DNA of 64,000 bases from DAOPYU01 sp942493245 (GTDB lineage: Bacteria > Sumerlaeota > Sumerlaeia > UBA8349), in assembly GCA_942493245.1 (NCBI GenBank), contig OW818685.1, positions 1,984,001 to 2,048,000 of the forward strand, in the 5' to 3' direction. The translations under genes were made by a program, and so were the position numbers. Shown here piece after piece: positions 35,415-45,386 of this stretch (positions are counted from its first letter, which is position 1; each line of letters begins with the position of its first letter). The notes beneath the pieces are model-generated. The model had not been told where the DNA came from. It did no database searches and saw only the letters and a program-made list of their open reading frames with translations.

Positions 35415-35481
35415 GGGGGGAATCGTAGAAGTCAGAAAGCCCCCCGAAATACCAGAATCCCACGAAAATGACTTTCGTGGG
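35415..35481 (+). promoter_or_regulatory. Structured leader before the DUF5703 gene
   Basis: Two adjacent hairpins, GGGGGG with CCCCCC (35415-35445) and CCCACGAAA-ATGAC-TTTCGTGGG (35459-35481), end seven bases before the AGGAGG ribosome site of the gene at 35504. They could influence mRNA stability or translation. I do not recognise a known riboswitch. Confidence 0.3.
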
Positions 35482-35503
35482 TACCTTTAGGAGGATTTTC
35501 GAC

Positions 35504-38338
35504 ATGTTGGTTCCTGTTTTGAAACGGTCATTCTTCTGGGGGGTGCTCTGTTGCCTTGCCTATTTCCCGAACCTTCTATCGGCAACCGATCGGGTTCCAG
35601 AGGCCTTGGCGTCCTGCAATGTTGTCTGGGATTCACCCAGTCTCGATCACACGGGTTCGATGCCGCTGGGCAATGGTGAAATCGGCCTGAATTCCTGGGT
35701 GAATCCGCAGGGAGAACTTCATTTCTACATCAGCCGAACCGACAGCTGGGATGACAACTCCCGGCTTTGCAAGGTTGGGAAGGTGATCGTCAGCCTGTCC
35801 CCCAATCCCCTCGCGCCCGGTTCGTGGTTTCAGCAGGTTTTGGATCTGGAAACCGGGACGATCCGAATTCAGATTTCACCTGAAGGGCGCGATTCCCCAA
35901 AGCCCGTAACTGAAATCCGACTCTGGGTGGATGCCAATCACCCGACCATCCATGTCACTGCAGACAGTCCGGAACCCTGTCAGGTAACGGCGCGTTTTGA
36001 ACTCTGGAGAACCGAGCCGCTTGAACTTAAGACGATCACTTGCAGTGACATCCAGACTGACCGTTCCAGGCCGGACGAGAAGCATGGGCCGACCATTGTC
36101 GAGCCCGATACCATTCTTCAGAATCTCGATGGGCGGATCGGGTGGTATCACCACAACCGCAAGTCCCTTGGACCTGCAGTGACGCTGAAGATCCAGGGGT
36201 TGTCCGATTATCCCCTCGAAGACCCCATTTTCAACCGAATCTTCGGCGCCCTGATCACCGCCGATCGGGGAATCCGGCGCGATGATAAAACGCTTACGAC
36301 GCCTGCCGGTAAGTCCCACCGGGTGGCGGTTCATGTTCTCACGGCCCACCCCTTGACCCCGGAAGCCTGGCTCCAGCAACTGGGGCGGCAAATCCAGACT
36401 GTCGAATCAATCCCCTTTGAAACGCGCCGGGAGCAGCATGAGGAGTGGTGGCGCGCGTTCTGGAATCGCAGTTGGATATTCATCTCTGCCGCAGAGGACG
36501 AAAAACCCGCGTCGGTCCTCGAAGAGAACAATCACCCTGTCCGCCTGGGTGTGGATCAGCTTGGTCAGAACCGGTTTACCGGAGAGATGGCTCGTGTCAG
36601 TCTTTTCGACCGGGCACTTTCCCCTGACGAGATCCAATCGCTTGCGCAATCCCGGGAAACACCGTCTGTTGCGCAGGCAGGTCTTCTGGGCCGTTGGACC
36701 GTTGTTCAACCGGGGCCGGTTGTCGAACCGATTCCGCACAAAGCCCTGACCGGAGCGTTCTCGATCGAGGCTTGGGTTCGTCCGGAAAAACAGCCGGCAG
36801 GGGGGGGGCGGATCGTGGACAAGATTACGCCTGGCGCTCAAAATGGGTTTCTTCTTGACACGTGTCCGGGTAACAGCCTGCGGTTCATTGCCGGTTCTAC
36901 GACATTAGTAAAAAATGATTGCCTGGAGGTGAATCAGTGGAGTCATGTGGCGGCCACCTTTGACCCCACTAGCGCGAAGATGCAGATTTACCACAACGGA
37001 AAATCTATCGCCGAAGGCGACATTCCACCAGTACCGGGTGTCGCAAGGCTCACCCAGAGTTACCAACTCCAACGTTTCATCAACGCATGCGGGGGGCGGG
37101 GGCGTTATCCGATCAAATACAACGGCAGTATTTTTACGGTTCCCTCTGACCGAGATCCGGCCACCAACGCTGACTTCCGGCTTTGGGGACCGGGTTACTG
37201 GTGGCAGAATACCCGGCTCCCTTACATCAGCATGTGCGCGTCGGGCGATTTCGACCTCCAGAGATCCCTCTGGCGCATGTATGGGGACGAAGTTTTGAAA
37301 CTCTCCAAATTCCGGGTTAAGCGATACTTCGGCTTCGACGGAGCCTACTTTCCTGAATGCATCTATTTCTGGGGCGCGGTCTTCAATGAGTCCTACGGAT
37401 GGACCCCTTACGAGGATCGGACCGATAAACTGCAGGACGCGCGCTGGCACAAGTGGGAATGGGTGTCCGGTCCTGAACTGGTTTACATGATGCAGGACTA
37501 CTACGATTACACACAGGACAAAACGTTTGCGAAAGAAACCTTGTTGACCACCGCGCAAGCCGTTCTGGACTTTTTCAACAATTACTACAAAACGAATGCC
37601 GCGGGAAAACTAGTGATGAACCCTGCGCAGGCCTGTGAAACCTGGTGGGAATGTACCAACCCCATGCCCGAACTGGCGGGACTGCATGCGGTCACCCAGC
37701 GCCTGCTTTCACTTCCGGAAGAGATCACCACGGCAGAACAAAGGGAATTCTGGACGATTTTCCAGAAGAAACTGCCCGACCTGCCCGTTTGCGAAATCGA
37801 GGGGGAGAAGATGTTTGCGCCTGCAGAGAAATTCGACAAGAAAAGCAATTGTGAGAATCCGGAACTCTACTGCGTGTTCCCTTTCCGTCTTGCCACCTTT
37901 GCGACGCCGAACAAGGATCTGGCCATACGCGCCCTTGAAAACCGGGCCGATCGGGGTTTTTTCGGCTGGCGGCAGGACGATCTCTTTATGACCTATCTCG
38001 GGTTGGCCCAGCAGGCAAAGGAAAACATTCTCCAGCGCGCCGCCCGATCTGACACCCAATCCCGTTTCCCCGCTTTCTGGGGACCGAACTACGACTGGGT
38101 ACCCGACCAGGATCATGGCGGGGTGTTGCTCCGCACGGTCCAATCCATGATCCTGCAGACGGATGGGTCGAAGATTTTCCTTCTGCCCGCCTGGCCCAAG
38201 GGGTGGAATGCCGATTTCAAACTCCACGCTCCCTATCGCACTACTCTCGAGGGACAGGTACGCAATGGAAAACTCGAAGGGTTGAAGGTGACTCCGGAGG
38301 AAAGAAAGAAGGATCTTACGATCCTGAAAGCGCAATGA
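35504..38338 (+). CDS. Secreted DUF5703 / GH95-like enzyme with LamG insert
   Basis: A 944-residue exported protein; ATG at 35504 has AGGAGG nine bases upstream. After a signal peptide, the N-terminal domain has the DUF5703 pattern N-V-V-W-D-S-P-S and P-L-G-N-G-E-I-G-L-N-S-W, also seen at the start of GH95-like fucosidases. A LamG/concanavalin-like domain is inserted at about 350-530 (G-A-F-S-I-E-A-W-V-R-P, W-S-H-V-A-A-T-F-D). An (alpha/alpha)6 barrel follows with W-G-P-G-Y-W-W-Q-N-T-R and, near the end, F-L-L-P-A-W-P-K-G-W, again GH95-like. It is expected to cleave polysaccharide side chains. A carbohydrate-binding role for LamG is inference. Confidence 0.82.
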   Translation: MLVPVLKRSFFWGVLCCLAYFPNLLSATDRVPEALASCNVVWDSPSLDHTGSMPLGNGEIGLNSWVNPQGELHFYISRTDSWDDNSRLCKVGKVIVSLSPNPLAPGSWFQQVLDLETGTIRIQISPEGRDSPKPVTEIRLWVDANHPTIHVTADSPEPCQVTARFELWRTEPLELKTITCSDIQTDRSRPDEKHGPTIVEPDTILQNLDGRIGWYHHNRKSLGPAVTLKIQGLSDYPLEDPIFNRIFGALITADRGIRRDDKTLTTPAGKSHRVAVHVLTAHPLTPEAWLQQLGRQIQTVESIPFETRREQHEEWWRAFWNRSWIFISAAEDEKPASVLEENNHPVRLGVDQLGQNRFTGEMARVSLFDRALSPDEIQSLAQSRETPSVAQAGLLGRWTVVQPGPVVEPIPHKALTGAFSIEAWVRPEKQPAGGGRIVDKITPGAQNGFLLDTCPGNSLRFIAGSTTLVKNDCLEVNQWSHVAATFDPTSAKMQIYHNGKSIAEGDIPPVPGVARLTQSYQLQRFINACGGRGRYPIKYNGSIFTVPSDRDPATNADFRLWGPGYWWQNTRLPYISMCASGDFDLQRSLWRMYGDEVLKLSKFRVKRYFGFDGAYFPECIYFWGAVFNESYGWTPYEDRTDKLQDARWHKWEWVSGPELVYMMQDYYDYTQDKTFAKETLLTTAQAVLDFFNNYYKTNAAGKLVMNPAQACETWWECTNPMPELAGLHAVTQRLLSLPEEITTAEQREFWTIFQKKLPDLPVCEIEGEKMFAPAEKFDKKSNCENPELYCVFPFRLATFATPNKDLAIRALENRADRGFFGWRQDDLFMTYLGLAQQAKENILQRAARSDTQSRFPAFWGPNYDWVPDQDHGGVLLRTVQSMILQTDGSKIFLLPAWPKGWNADFKLHAPYRTTLEGQVRNGKLEGLKVTPEERKKDLTILKAQ

Positions 38339-38420
38339 TCCGCGGGGTCTCGATCGCGCCGGACTTTGTCCGCATGAACGTTTGACTGAATGCCGTGTCA
38401 CGCGCCATCGTGTGTCTCGA

Positions 38421-41400
38421 TTACTCGGAGACGACTCCGATGCGCACCGTTCCATCAACGGCTTCGATGCGCACCGGCTGGTTGATTCGGATGCATTCGC
38501 TCGTCTGGCTTGCTGTGATGCGGATGGTTCCGTCCGGCGTAACCGCCGCCAGACCCTGGGCGAGTGTGTGGAAGGGTTCGGTTTGAGTCCCTTGGGATAA
38601 TCCGTTGTAACCGAAATCAACCCAGATGATCGGGGAGCGTGGGGCGAAGACCGCAGTGAGCGAGATATCCTGAGTCACTGAGGCGACCGTGAGGGGATTG
38701 GCGGTCGAGTAGTCCGCACCATCGAGTGTCCATTTCACAAAGTAGTTATTTGCCGAGCCGACAGCCGTCACGGGTGTGGAATCGAGGCCCTGAAAGACCG
38801 TCTGGGTGGTTTCCCCGGAAAGCGTCACGCCCGGCGTCCCGTCCGTTTGAAAAACGACCGTGTGGGGAATCGAAAAACTGGCCGTGACGGTCACATCGGT
38901 CGTCACGTTCGTGTCGGTTCTCGGATTGAGCGTCGAACCGTCGCTCCACTTCACGAAATCGTATCCGGTCTCCGGAACGGCGGTGACCGGCGTTCCGTTC
39001 GAACCGTAGGAGACGGTCTGCGATGTCGCTCCGTCGAGCGTTCCGTGGGCCTCGGCCACATAGGTCAGGGTGAAGTCGATACTGGCATAATGCCCGCTGG
39101 CGCTGGCTGTGCCGCCGTTTGTGACTGTCACCAGTTGATCGGAGGGAGAGGTCCATCCGGTGATGGGTTTGAACTCCACCGTATAGGAACCGGTCGGGAG
39201 GTTGCTTTCCGTATCACCGCTGTTGAGCCACGTCGAGGTTCCCGTACGCCGCCACGTTGCTCCGGCGTCAATCGCCCCTTGCGGGGTGATGGTCGCGATC
39301 AAGGAACCTGCAGGCGTAAAGGTTCGGGTCAACAGATTCGACGCCAGGTTGCTGTTCCCCGCCGCATCGGTAAACTGTCCGGCCTCGACTTGGGCCGATA
39401 CCGTGCCGGGGCTGGTTGTCACGAGGTCGAAGGAGTAGGTTGTCCCCGAACCCGTGAAGTTCTGGAGCACGGCGCTCGTGACCGTCACATCCTCGGCGGT
39501 AAAGTCGGCGGCGGCTTCGTTCAGGGTCACCGTGACGGGGATGGGGAAACTGTTGGTCGGTTCGGTGGTGGTCGAGGCGAGCGTGACGGTCGGCGGGTCG
39601 AAATCTACCGTGACGGCCGTCAGGGCATTGACGAGACCATACCCGACGGAGTTGTCCGGAGTGTCAGCCTGTGAGGCCGTCGAGGTCAAGGCCTGTTTCA
39701 GTTGAGCCGGCGTGAGTGAAGGCTGATCTTCGAGGACGAGCGCGGCCAGCCCGGCGGCGTGGGGACTGGCCATGCTTGTGCCCCACATGACGTAGTAGTT
39801 CGCCGGTCCGCTTCCATCCAGATTGAACCCATCGTTATCTATGATGTTCGATGTGTTGATCGCCAGACCGGCTACGGACTCGCGTGTGGAGATGGTGGCC
39901 GCACCCGGGGCTACGATGTTCGGTTTCTGTGTGCCATCAATACGGGGGCCCAGACTGCTGAAGGGGGCGAGGGTTCCCGTGGTGAAACTGGAATAGGGGA
40001 CGAGTTGCCCCTGGAAGTTGGTCCATTCCCGGCGCTGGGTCCAGGCTCCCACGGCGATTGCGCTATCGGCCATGGCGGGATTGGTGATGGTATAGGCCGG
40101 GTCGGGATTGTTGAAAGTTCCATAACCGGAGAGGTAGTAAACATGAACTTTCGGGGTGTTTCCAGAAGTGGCTGTGTTTTGAAGATTGAAATTGTAGGTT
40201 TTCGGTGTCCCGGTTGGCTGTTTTGTGGCCAACACGTAGGACTTGGATTCGGTCCCCCGGTTGCTCGAAGCTGAGAAAGATTGAGTCAACGTTTCGCTGC
40301 TGTCGAGATTGGCGCAGGTCAACGTGAGATTGCCGTCTGTTGCCGAACCGTCGCGCCAGATGAGACGGAAAGAGACGTTTGTTCCGGCGGGCAAGAGATT
40401 CGAAGTGGTGTAATTGAAAGACTCCGAGGTTGTATTGGGCGCCACGTCAACGGAATAATGCACGCGCTGCGCCGCCATATTGCCGGTGGCAATGAAACAG
40501 ACCATGCCTCCTGCGACTGCGGCGTCGATCGCCTGGCATATCGCATTGCTCCCGTCCATGTAGGTGTCGGATCCTCCGTAGCTCATGGAGAAAATGTCGC
40601 ATCCCACAGCCAAAGCACGGTTCACGGCTTCTATTTCATCCGTTTCACTGGCCAAGGCATTCGTATCATTGCCGATTTTGTAAAAATAGAGTGTCGCGCC
40701 GGGCGCAACGCCCTTGTATTGCCCCCCCGATAGTTCTCCGCTTCCGACCGCGATTCCGGTGACGTGTGTGCCGTGGGCGCTCTTTGTATTCGCCACGTTT
40801 GTCCCCCAGGTTGAAGGGCCGGTTCCATCGGTCATGTCGTACGCTTCGGCCGGGGTGGGAATGTCTGGGTGGGTCAGATCGAGACCGGAATCCGCAATCG
40901 CTATTTTCACGCCCGCGCCGGTTCGGGCCGGCACGCCCCACCCGTTGTAAACGGCGTCCACGTTTGTCTGGATCACGGCCAGATCGTTCGTCGGTTCGCT
41001 GAGGTTTTCGGTGGTTTCCAGTTTCAGGATTCGAGCATCGGACTCGACCTGATCCAGGCTGGAATAAAGGACTGTGGCCAGGTAGAAGCCGAGGGGATGT
41101 CGTCCCGCAACAGGGGGGACATAGGTCTCGTGAACCTCGATCCCCTGGTTTCGCAGGGTGGCGATCTCCCTTGAAGTCAGCGGTGTCGCAACATACAGCG
41201 CGCAATCTTCGGCGTTCAGATTGCTTGCATTGAGTCCCATTTTCACCAGGTTTTGGGTATGAACGTCGTTTCGCACCCCAGAAGGCCGCATCTTAGCCCT
41301 CTGGTGCATACGGATTTCTGCAGAAACTTTGGACGGAGTGGGGATGCTCTGCGTTTGTGCGGCGACCAGCGAGATTCCAGCCCCCATAACGAAAAGCATC

Positions 41401-41474
41401 GTCCATACGCAAAATGTAAAGTTCAAGACTTTGATTGGAAAACTCCTTGGGGACGGTTTTGAGTTCCGGGTCAT
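38421..41474 (-). CDS. Secreted subtilisin-like serine protease with beta-repeat tail
   Basis: A 1017-residue exported S8 peptidase. A signal anchor lies near residues 20-40, then a propeptide. The triad is present: I-A-D-S-G-L-D near 193, H-G-T-H-V-T-G near 234 and G-T-S-M-A-S-P-H near 565, with a protease-associated insertion between His and Ser. After the catalytic domain come a beta-sandwich with P-T-V-T-L-A-S, the A-I-D-A-G-A-T-W-R linker domain also found in the giant RCC1 protein, InlB-type repeats (G-Y-D-F-V-K-W-S-D-G) and a beta-helix-like end. No sorting signal is visible. The upstream region shares a sigma54 promoter and tandem operator with the RCC1 gene, so the two are probably co-regulated. 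Confidence 0.92.
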   Translation of the reverse strand: MTRNSKPSPRSFPIKVLNFTFCVWTMLFVMGAGISLVAAQTQSIPTPSKVSAEIRMHQRAKMRPSGVRNDVHTQNLVKMGLNASNLNAEDCALYVATPLTSREIATLRNQGIEVHETYVPPVAGRHPLGFYLATVLYSSLDQVESDARILKLETTENLSEPTNDLAVIQTNVDAVYNGWGVPARTGAGVKIAIADSGLDLTHPDIPTPAEAYDMTDGTGPSTWGTNVANTKSAHGTHVTGIAVGSGELSGGQYKGVAPGATLYFYKIGNDTNALASETDEIEAVNRALAVGCDIFSMSYGGSDTYMDGSNAICQAIDAAVAGGMVCFIATGNMAAQRVHYSVDVAPNTTSESFNYTTSNLLPAGTNVSFRLIWRDGSATDGNLTLTCANLDSSETLTQSFSASSNRGTESKSYVLATKQPTGTPKTYNFNLQNTATSGNTPKVHVYYLSGYGTFNNPDPAYTITNPAMADSAIAVGAWTQRREWTNFQGQLVPYSSFTTGTLAPFSSLGPRIDGTQKPNIVAPGAATISTRESVAGLAINTSNIIDNDGFNLDGSGPANYYVMWGTSMASPHAAGLAALVLEDQPSLTPAQLKQALTSTASQADTPDNSVGYGLVNALTAVTVDFDPPTVTLASTTTEPTNSFPIPVTVTLNEAAADFTAEDVTVTSAVLQNFTGSGTTYSFDLVTTSPGTVSAQVEAGQFTDAAGNSNLASNLLTRTFTPAGSLIATITPQGAIDAGATWRRTGTSTWLNSGDTESNLPTGSYTVEFKPITGWTSPSDQLVTVTNGGTASASGHYASIDFTLTYVAEAHGTLDGATSQTVSYGSNGTPVTAVPETGYDFVKWSDGSTLNPRTDTNVTTDVTVTASFSIPHTVVFQTDGTPGVTLSGETTQTVFQGLDSTPVTAVGSANNYFVKWTLDGADYSTANPLTVASVTQDISLTAVFAPRSPIIWVDFGYNGLSQGTQTEPFHTLAQGLAAVTPDGTIRITASQTSECIRINQPVRIEAVDGTVRIGVVSE

Positions 41475-41543
41475 CCCTCTGACGCTGAGCCCTTTCGCGT
41501 CACTCTTTTACAAGCACAAAGGGATTTGCGCTTATAAAACAAT

Positions 41544-41559
41544 AGCAAGGTTTAAGCCA
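41544..41559 (-). promoter_or_regulatory. Sigma54 promoter of the S8 protease gene
   Basis: Minus-strand TGGCTTAAACCTTGCT has GG-N10-GC spacing and an intact TTGCT. It lies 70 bases before the start codon at 41474. Confidence 0.55.
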
Positions 41560-41700
41560 AGTGAAAATCGCCATGAAGGAAAAAAATACCCGAGATTCTG
41601 AGGGAGGCAAAACGTCGGCATTTCGTGATTTCTGACTTTTCCGACTTTATCGGCGTGGAGCCGGCAAGCGTCCCGTTTCTTTGTACAAATTGTTTGCGCG

Positions 41701-41735
41701 TACTCAATTCTGGGTAAGTTGTTCAAATATGAACA
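41701..41735. promoter_or_regulatory. Tandem palindromic activator site, S8 protease gene
   Basis: Two 16-bp units separated by AGT. The second is the perfect palindrome TGTTCAAATATGAACA (half-sites at 41720 and 41730); the first has TACTCA and TGGGTA with four bases between. TTTGCGCG precedes it as in the copy at 28648. It lies 142-176 bp upstream of the -24/-12 element. Confidence 0.6.
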
Positions 41736-42042
41736 GTGTCTCTTGCTTTGTAATAAGATCGAGTTGGGTTGTTTTGTCAGTTCATTACCCGTCTCCCCCT
41801 GGTTGGGGGTCATGTGATCCGGCCCCGTCTTCTCAAACTCCGAACGGAAATGTGCCGAAGCAGTTGACGGAGCAAACGGGCTGCCGTTATCATGAGGGTG
41901 GTCTCTTTTTCCCGATTGTGGCCGCCCGGCGTTGCAACTCGACTTTGTGGCAAGTCAGGAGAAGGATTCCGTCTTCTTGAATACCATGTTTGCTTGTCTC
42001 AGATCAGGATCAGAGACAAGCGTGGAATCGGGTACGAGCTAC

Positions 42043-42963
42043 ATGCGAATTTTTGCGACAGGCTGGAGTGAAGGGTACGACGGGCCGGGGCGGCGCTGGG
42101 TCGTCTATTTGAAGGGGTGTAACTTGAGTTGCAGATGGTGCGCGAATCCCGAGGGGATAGAGGGCGCGCCTCAAATGCTTTTCCGGCCGGGAAGGGCGGC
42201 CCAACCGGATGCGGCTTGTCCGGAGGGGGCGGTGGTGGGGTCCGACGGAAAGTGGTGTCTGTCGAGGGAACAGTGTGTGGACTGCCGCGACAGAAGGTGT
42301 GTCCGGGTCTGGCGGCATCCGGCGTTCGAGTGGGTGGGGGAGGATGTGACGCCCGCCGAGATCGTTCGGTGGGTTCTGAAGGCGAGAGGGTTGTTTGGGG
42401 CCGATGGCGGGGTCACGTTCGGCGGGGGAGAGCCGACGTTGCAGATGGAGGACGTGCTCGAAGTCGTGCGAAGTTTGCGCGGGGAAGCGATCCATACCGC
42501 CATCGAGACCAACGCAGCCACGGAGGCCTTTGTCTCGATCCTGGGTGAGGTGGATCTGCTGATCTGCGACTTTAAATGCTTCTCGTCCGAGTTGCATCGC
42601 GAGTGGACCGGGTTGGATAACAATCTGGTCCTGCGAAATCTGCGCCGGGCGGTGGAGATGCAACCTTGGATGACGGTGCGTATTCCGCTGATTCCCGGGT
42701 TCAACGATTCTCCTGAGGAAATGAACCGGATGGGGGAGTTTCTCCGGGAGTTGTCGGATGCGCGCCAGGACAGGGTGGCGCGAGAAGGATGGTCCCCGAT
42801 TCGAGTGGAAATCTTGCGTCTGCACCACCTCGGGGAACCGAAGTACGCCGCGCTGGATTGGGTGTATCCGATGGCGGATGTGGGGGCGCCGGATCGGGAG
42901 CGGGCCGAGGCGATGGCGGCGATTCTCTGTTCCTGGGGACAGGCGGCTGGGGTGGTTTTGTGA
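42043..42963 (+). CDS. Glycyl radical enzyme activating protein (radical SAM)
   Basis: A 306-residue radical SAM protein that installs the glycyl radical on its partner enzyme encoded next. The start at 42043 (M-R-I-F-A-T-G-W-S-E-G-Y-D-G-P-G) matches where activases begin; upstream in-frame codons are unlikely. The SAM/4Fe-4S motif C-N-L-S-C-R-W-C is at residues 26-33. The insert that in canonical activases binds two extra clusters is reduced: only C-P plus C-x5-C-x2-C-x4-C are present. A G-G-G-E-P-T motif follows. The stop overlaps a possible GTG start of the radical enzyme, so the two are translated together. Confidence 0.88.
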   Translation: MRIFATGWSEGYDGPGRRWVVYLKGCNLSCRWCANPEGIEGAPQMLFRPGRAAQPDAACPEGAVVGSDGKWCLSREQCVDCRDRRCVRVWRHPAFEWVGEDVTPAEIVRWVLKARGLFGADGGVTFGGGEPTLQMEDVLEVVRSLRGEAIHTAIETNAATEAFVSILGEVDLLICDFKCFSSELHREWTGLDNNLVLRNLRRAVEMQPWMTVRIPLIPGFNDSPEEMNRMGEFLRELSDARQDRVAREGWSPIRVEILRLHHLGEPKYAALDWVYPMADVGAPDRERAEAMAAILCSWGQAAGVVL

Positions 42964-43001
42964 CGAAGAGCGACTATCCGAAGTCTGGAAGGGATCTGGA
43001 T

Positions 43002-45386
43002 ATGACGGCAACAACGGAATCGTGGGCGGAAATTCTGCGCGAGGGGGTCGAGAAGGTCCGGGCGGCGAAACGCCGCCAGACGCTCGTGGAGGACTGGTTC
43101 TTTGTCCAGGAAATCAAGATGGAGGAGCGCGAAGCGATGCGGCGCGAAGGACTCGAGCCGGACGGTGCGCTCGGCCAGGCCCGGCTCCTGTGCCGGGTGG
43201 CGCAACGGATGCCGCTTCATATCGAGGCGGGCGCGGCCATCGCCGGCAGTCAGGACTGCGCCTTCTCGCCCTCCTATGCGTTGATCAATCCGTCGTTCAA
43301 GGTCGAGGAGTTCGCGGGTTACTGCGATCCGACGGCGATCTACAACGATATTGCGCCTCGCGAGGAGGCGGGTCTGACGGCGCAACGCATTGCGCGGGTG
43401 CGTGAATACTGGGCGGATACCGATTATGTGCGGGATCTGTATTCGGTTTATCAGGCCACGGGGGATGAGACGCGCGAGGTGGTGTATTTCGTCGAGCCGG
43501 TGACGGGCCATACCATTCCCGACCTGCGGGAAGTGTTGCGCGTGGGAACCGTCGAGGCGCAGCGGCGGGCGCGGGCGCTCGGGACGGAATATGGCGAGGC
43601 GATGGCCACGGCGCTGGATGCGGTGGCGATTCTGGGAGAACGCTACTGGGATCTGGCGCGGCGTCTGGCCCGGGAAACGGAAGACGAAAACGAACGGCGG
43701 CGTCTGGAAGCATTGGCGGCGGTTCTCGATGTCGTTCCAAAACAAGGCGCAGGAAACCTGCACGAAGCGGTTCAGAGTTTCGTGTTGTTCTGGCAGGCGA
43801 TGGCGCTGGAACAGGCGCCGAATCCCTACGCGTTTTCGGTGGGGAACATTGACCGCGTTCTGTTGCCTTATTACCACTCGGGGGGCGAGACGCGCGAAGA
43901 GGCGGTGGAACTGGTTCGCCACCTCCTGTGTTTCTACCAGGTGGGAAACCGTTGCTGGGCGATCTCGCAGAACGTGATCGCGGGAGGACGGGATGCCGCA
44001 GGCCACGATTTGACCTGCGAGATGACGGAGATTGTGCTCGACGCCTTCTTCGCGACCAACGATCCGCAACCGGCTCTGTCGGTCAAGGTGCATGCGGGCA
44101 CGTCGGAGTCCCTGTATCGTTCGCTGGGCCGTTTTTTCTTCACGCCGGGTCACAGCACGCCGTCGCTTTTCAACGACGACATGATGTTCGATGTCTTGCG
44201 CGATCAGGGAGTGGCCGAAGAAGACCTGCCGGACTACGCCATTGCCGGATGTCAGGAACCGCTGATTATGGGAAAGTCGTCCCTGAATACGACCAATACG
44301 TGGCTCAATCTGGCGAAAATCCTCGAATTGACGCTGAACGATGGCCGCTCGACCCTGACCGGCAAGCAATTGGGACCGACCTGGGAAGAACTGGGATATC
44401 GGGATTGCGCGGAGGTTTATGCCGATCTCGAAAGCGCTTTTTTCCGCGTACTCGATGCAATGCTTCCCCACATGCAGGAAGCCGGGAATGCCTGCGTTCG
44501 CCTGTTGGGGCAACACAGGCCGGTCCCGTTGACATCGGCGGTGATGGAAGGTTTGCAAACAGGCCGCGACATGCGCGATCCGGAATCCCCCGGAGTGCGA
44601 TACAACGCCAGTGGTTGCCTGATCCACGGTCTCTCGGTGGTGGCGGATTCGTTTCACGCGGTTCAGCGGGCGCTCGAGGCAGGGGAGTGGACCGCCGAGG
44701 AACTCCGCCGGGCGCTGGAGACCGATTTCGAGGGACAGGAGTGGATGCGGCTCTTCCTGGCGCAACAGGAAAAATTCGGACAGAACCACTACGAGGTGGA
44801 TCAGGTGGCGACACGGTTGGCCGCAGAGGTCAGCGACCGGGTGCGGGCGCTGAAAAATTCGGCGGGAAACGCCTATCTGGCCGACTGGTCCACGCCCAGC
44901 ACGCACCTGCTCTATGGCTACTGGGTTGGCGCAACACCGGATGGACGGCACGCGCGCGCGATGCTGGGTTATGGTCTCGATGCCCGTCCGCAACACCGAA
45001 CCCCGTCGCTCGAGGACCGCATGCTGTCCGCGCACAAACTGCCGTATCGGAAGATGACCGGGGGGTACGCTTCGCACATCGGTTTGCGTCCGGATCAGGC
45101 GGCCCGCTCGGGGACTCTCGAAGAGAAGGGCTTGTGGATGCGGGACAGTGTGATTGCGCCTCTTTTCCGTCTGGGCGAAAAAGCAGGGGAGACGCCCTAC
45201 TATGTGTATTTCAACGTGGACAGCGCGGCCAATCTCCGCGAGGTGCTGCGCAATCCCAGGCGGTATGCGCCGGAGGGAATTTACATCATGCGGATCCACG
45301 GGACGTTTGTGAACTTTCTGGATCTTTCTCCGGCGATTCAGGAAGACATCATCGCCCGGCTGGAACCGGAACTCGCCTGCGTGTGA
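43002..45386 (+). CDS. Pyruvate formate-lyase-like glycyl radical enzyme
   Basis: A 794-residue enzyme of the PFL/glycerol-dehydratase superfamily, oxygen-sensitive and cytoplasmic. Start at 43002 has GGAAGGGAT before it; a GTG at 42960 that overlaps the activase stop would add 14 residues. The thiyl Cys is in I-A-G-C-Q-E-P near residue 416, and the glycyl radical loop is R-I-H-G-T-F-V-N-F near 764-772, with His and Thr where most PFL-like enzymes have Ser/Ala and Tyr. There is a single Cys in the active-site motif, as in decarboxylases and dehydratases, unlike the Cys-Cys of true PFL. Substrate unknown; neighbours suggest sugar-acid or diol chemistry, by inference. Confidence 0.88.
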   Translation: MTATTESWAEILREGVEKVRAAKRRQTLVEDWFFVQEIKMEEREAMRREGLEPDGALGQARLLCRVAQRMPLHIEAGAAIAGSQDCAFSPSYALINPSFKVEEFAGYCDPTAIYNDIAPREEAGLTAQRIARVREYWADTDYVRDLYSVYQATGDETREVVYFVEPVTGHTIPDLREVLRVGTVEAQRRARALGTEYGEAMATALDAVAILGERYWDLARRLARETEDENERRRLEALAAVLDVVPKQGAGNLHEAVQSFVLFWQAMALEQAPNPYAFSVGNIDRVLLPYYHSGGETREEAVELVRHLLCFYQVGNRCWAISQNVIAGGRDAAGHDLTCEMTEIVLDAFFATNDPQPALSVKVHAGTSESLYRSLGRFFFTPGHSTPSLFNDDMMFDVLRDQGVAEEDLPDYAIAGCQEPLIMGKSSLNTTNTWLNLAKILELTLNDGRSTLTGKQLGPTWEELGYRDCAEVYADLESAFFRVLDAMLPHMQEAGNACVRLLGQHRPVPLTSAVMEGLQTGRDMRDPESPGVRYNASGCLIHGLSVVADSFHAVQRALEAGEWTAEELRRALETDFEGQEWMRLFLAQQEKFGQNHYEVDQVATRLAAEVSDRVRALKNSAGNAYLADWSTPSTHLLYGYWVGATPDGRHARAMLGYGLDARPQHRTPSLEDRMLSAHKLPYRKMTGGYASHIGLRPDQAARSGTLEEKGLWMRDSVIAPLFRLGEKAGETPYYVYFNVDSAANLREVLRNPRRYAPEGIYIMRIHGTFVNFLDLSPAIQEDIIARLEPELACV

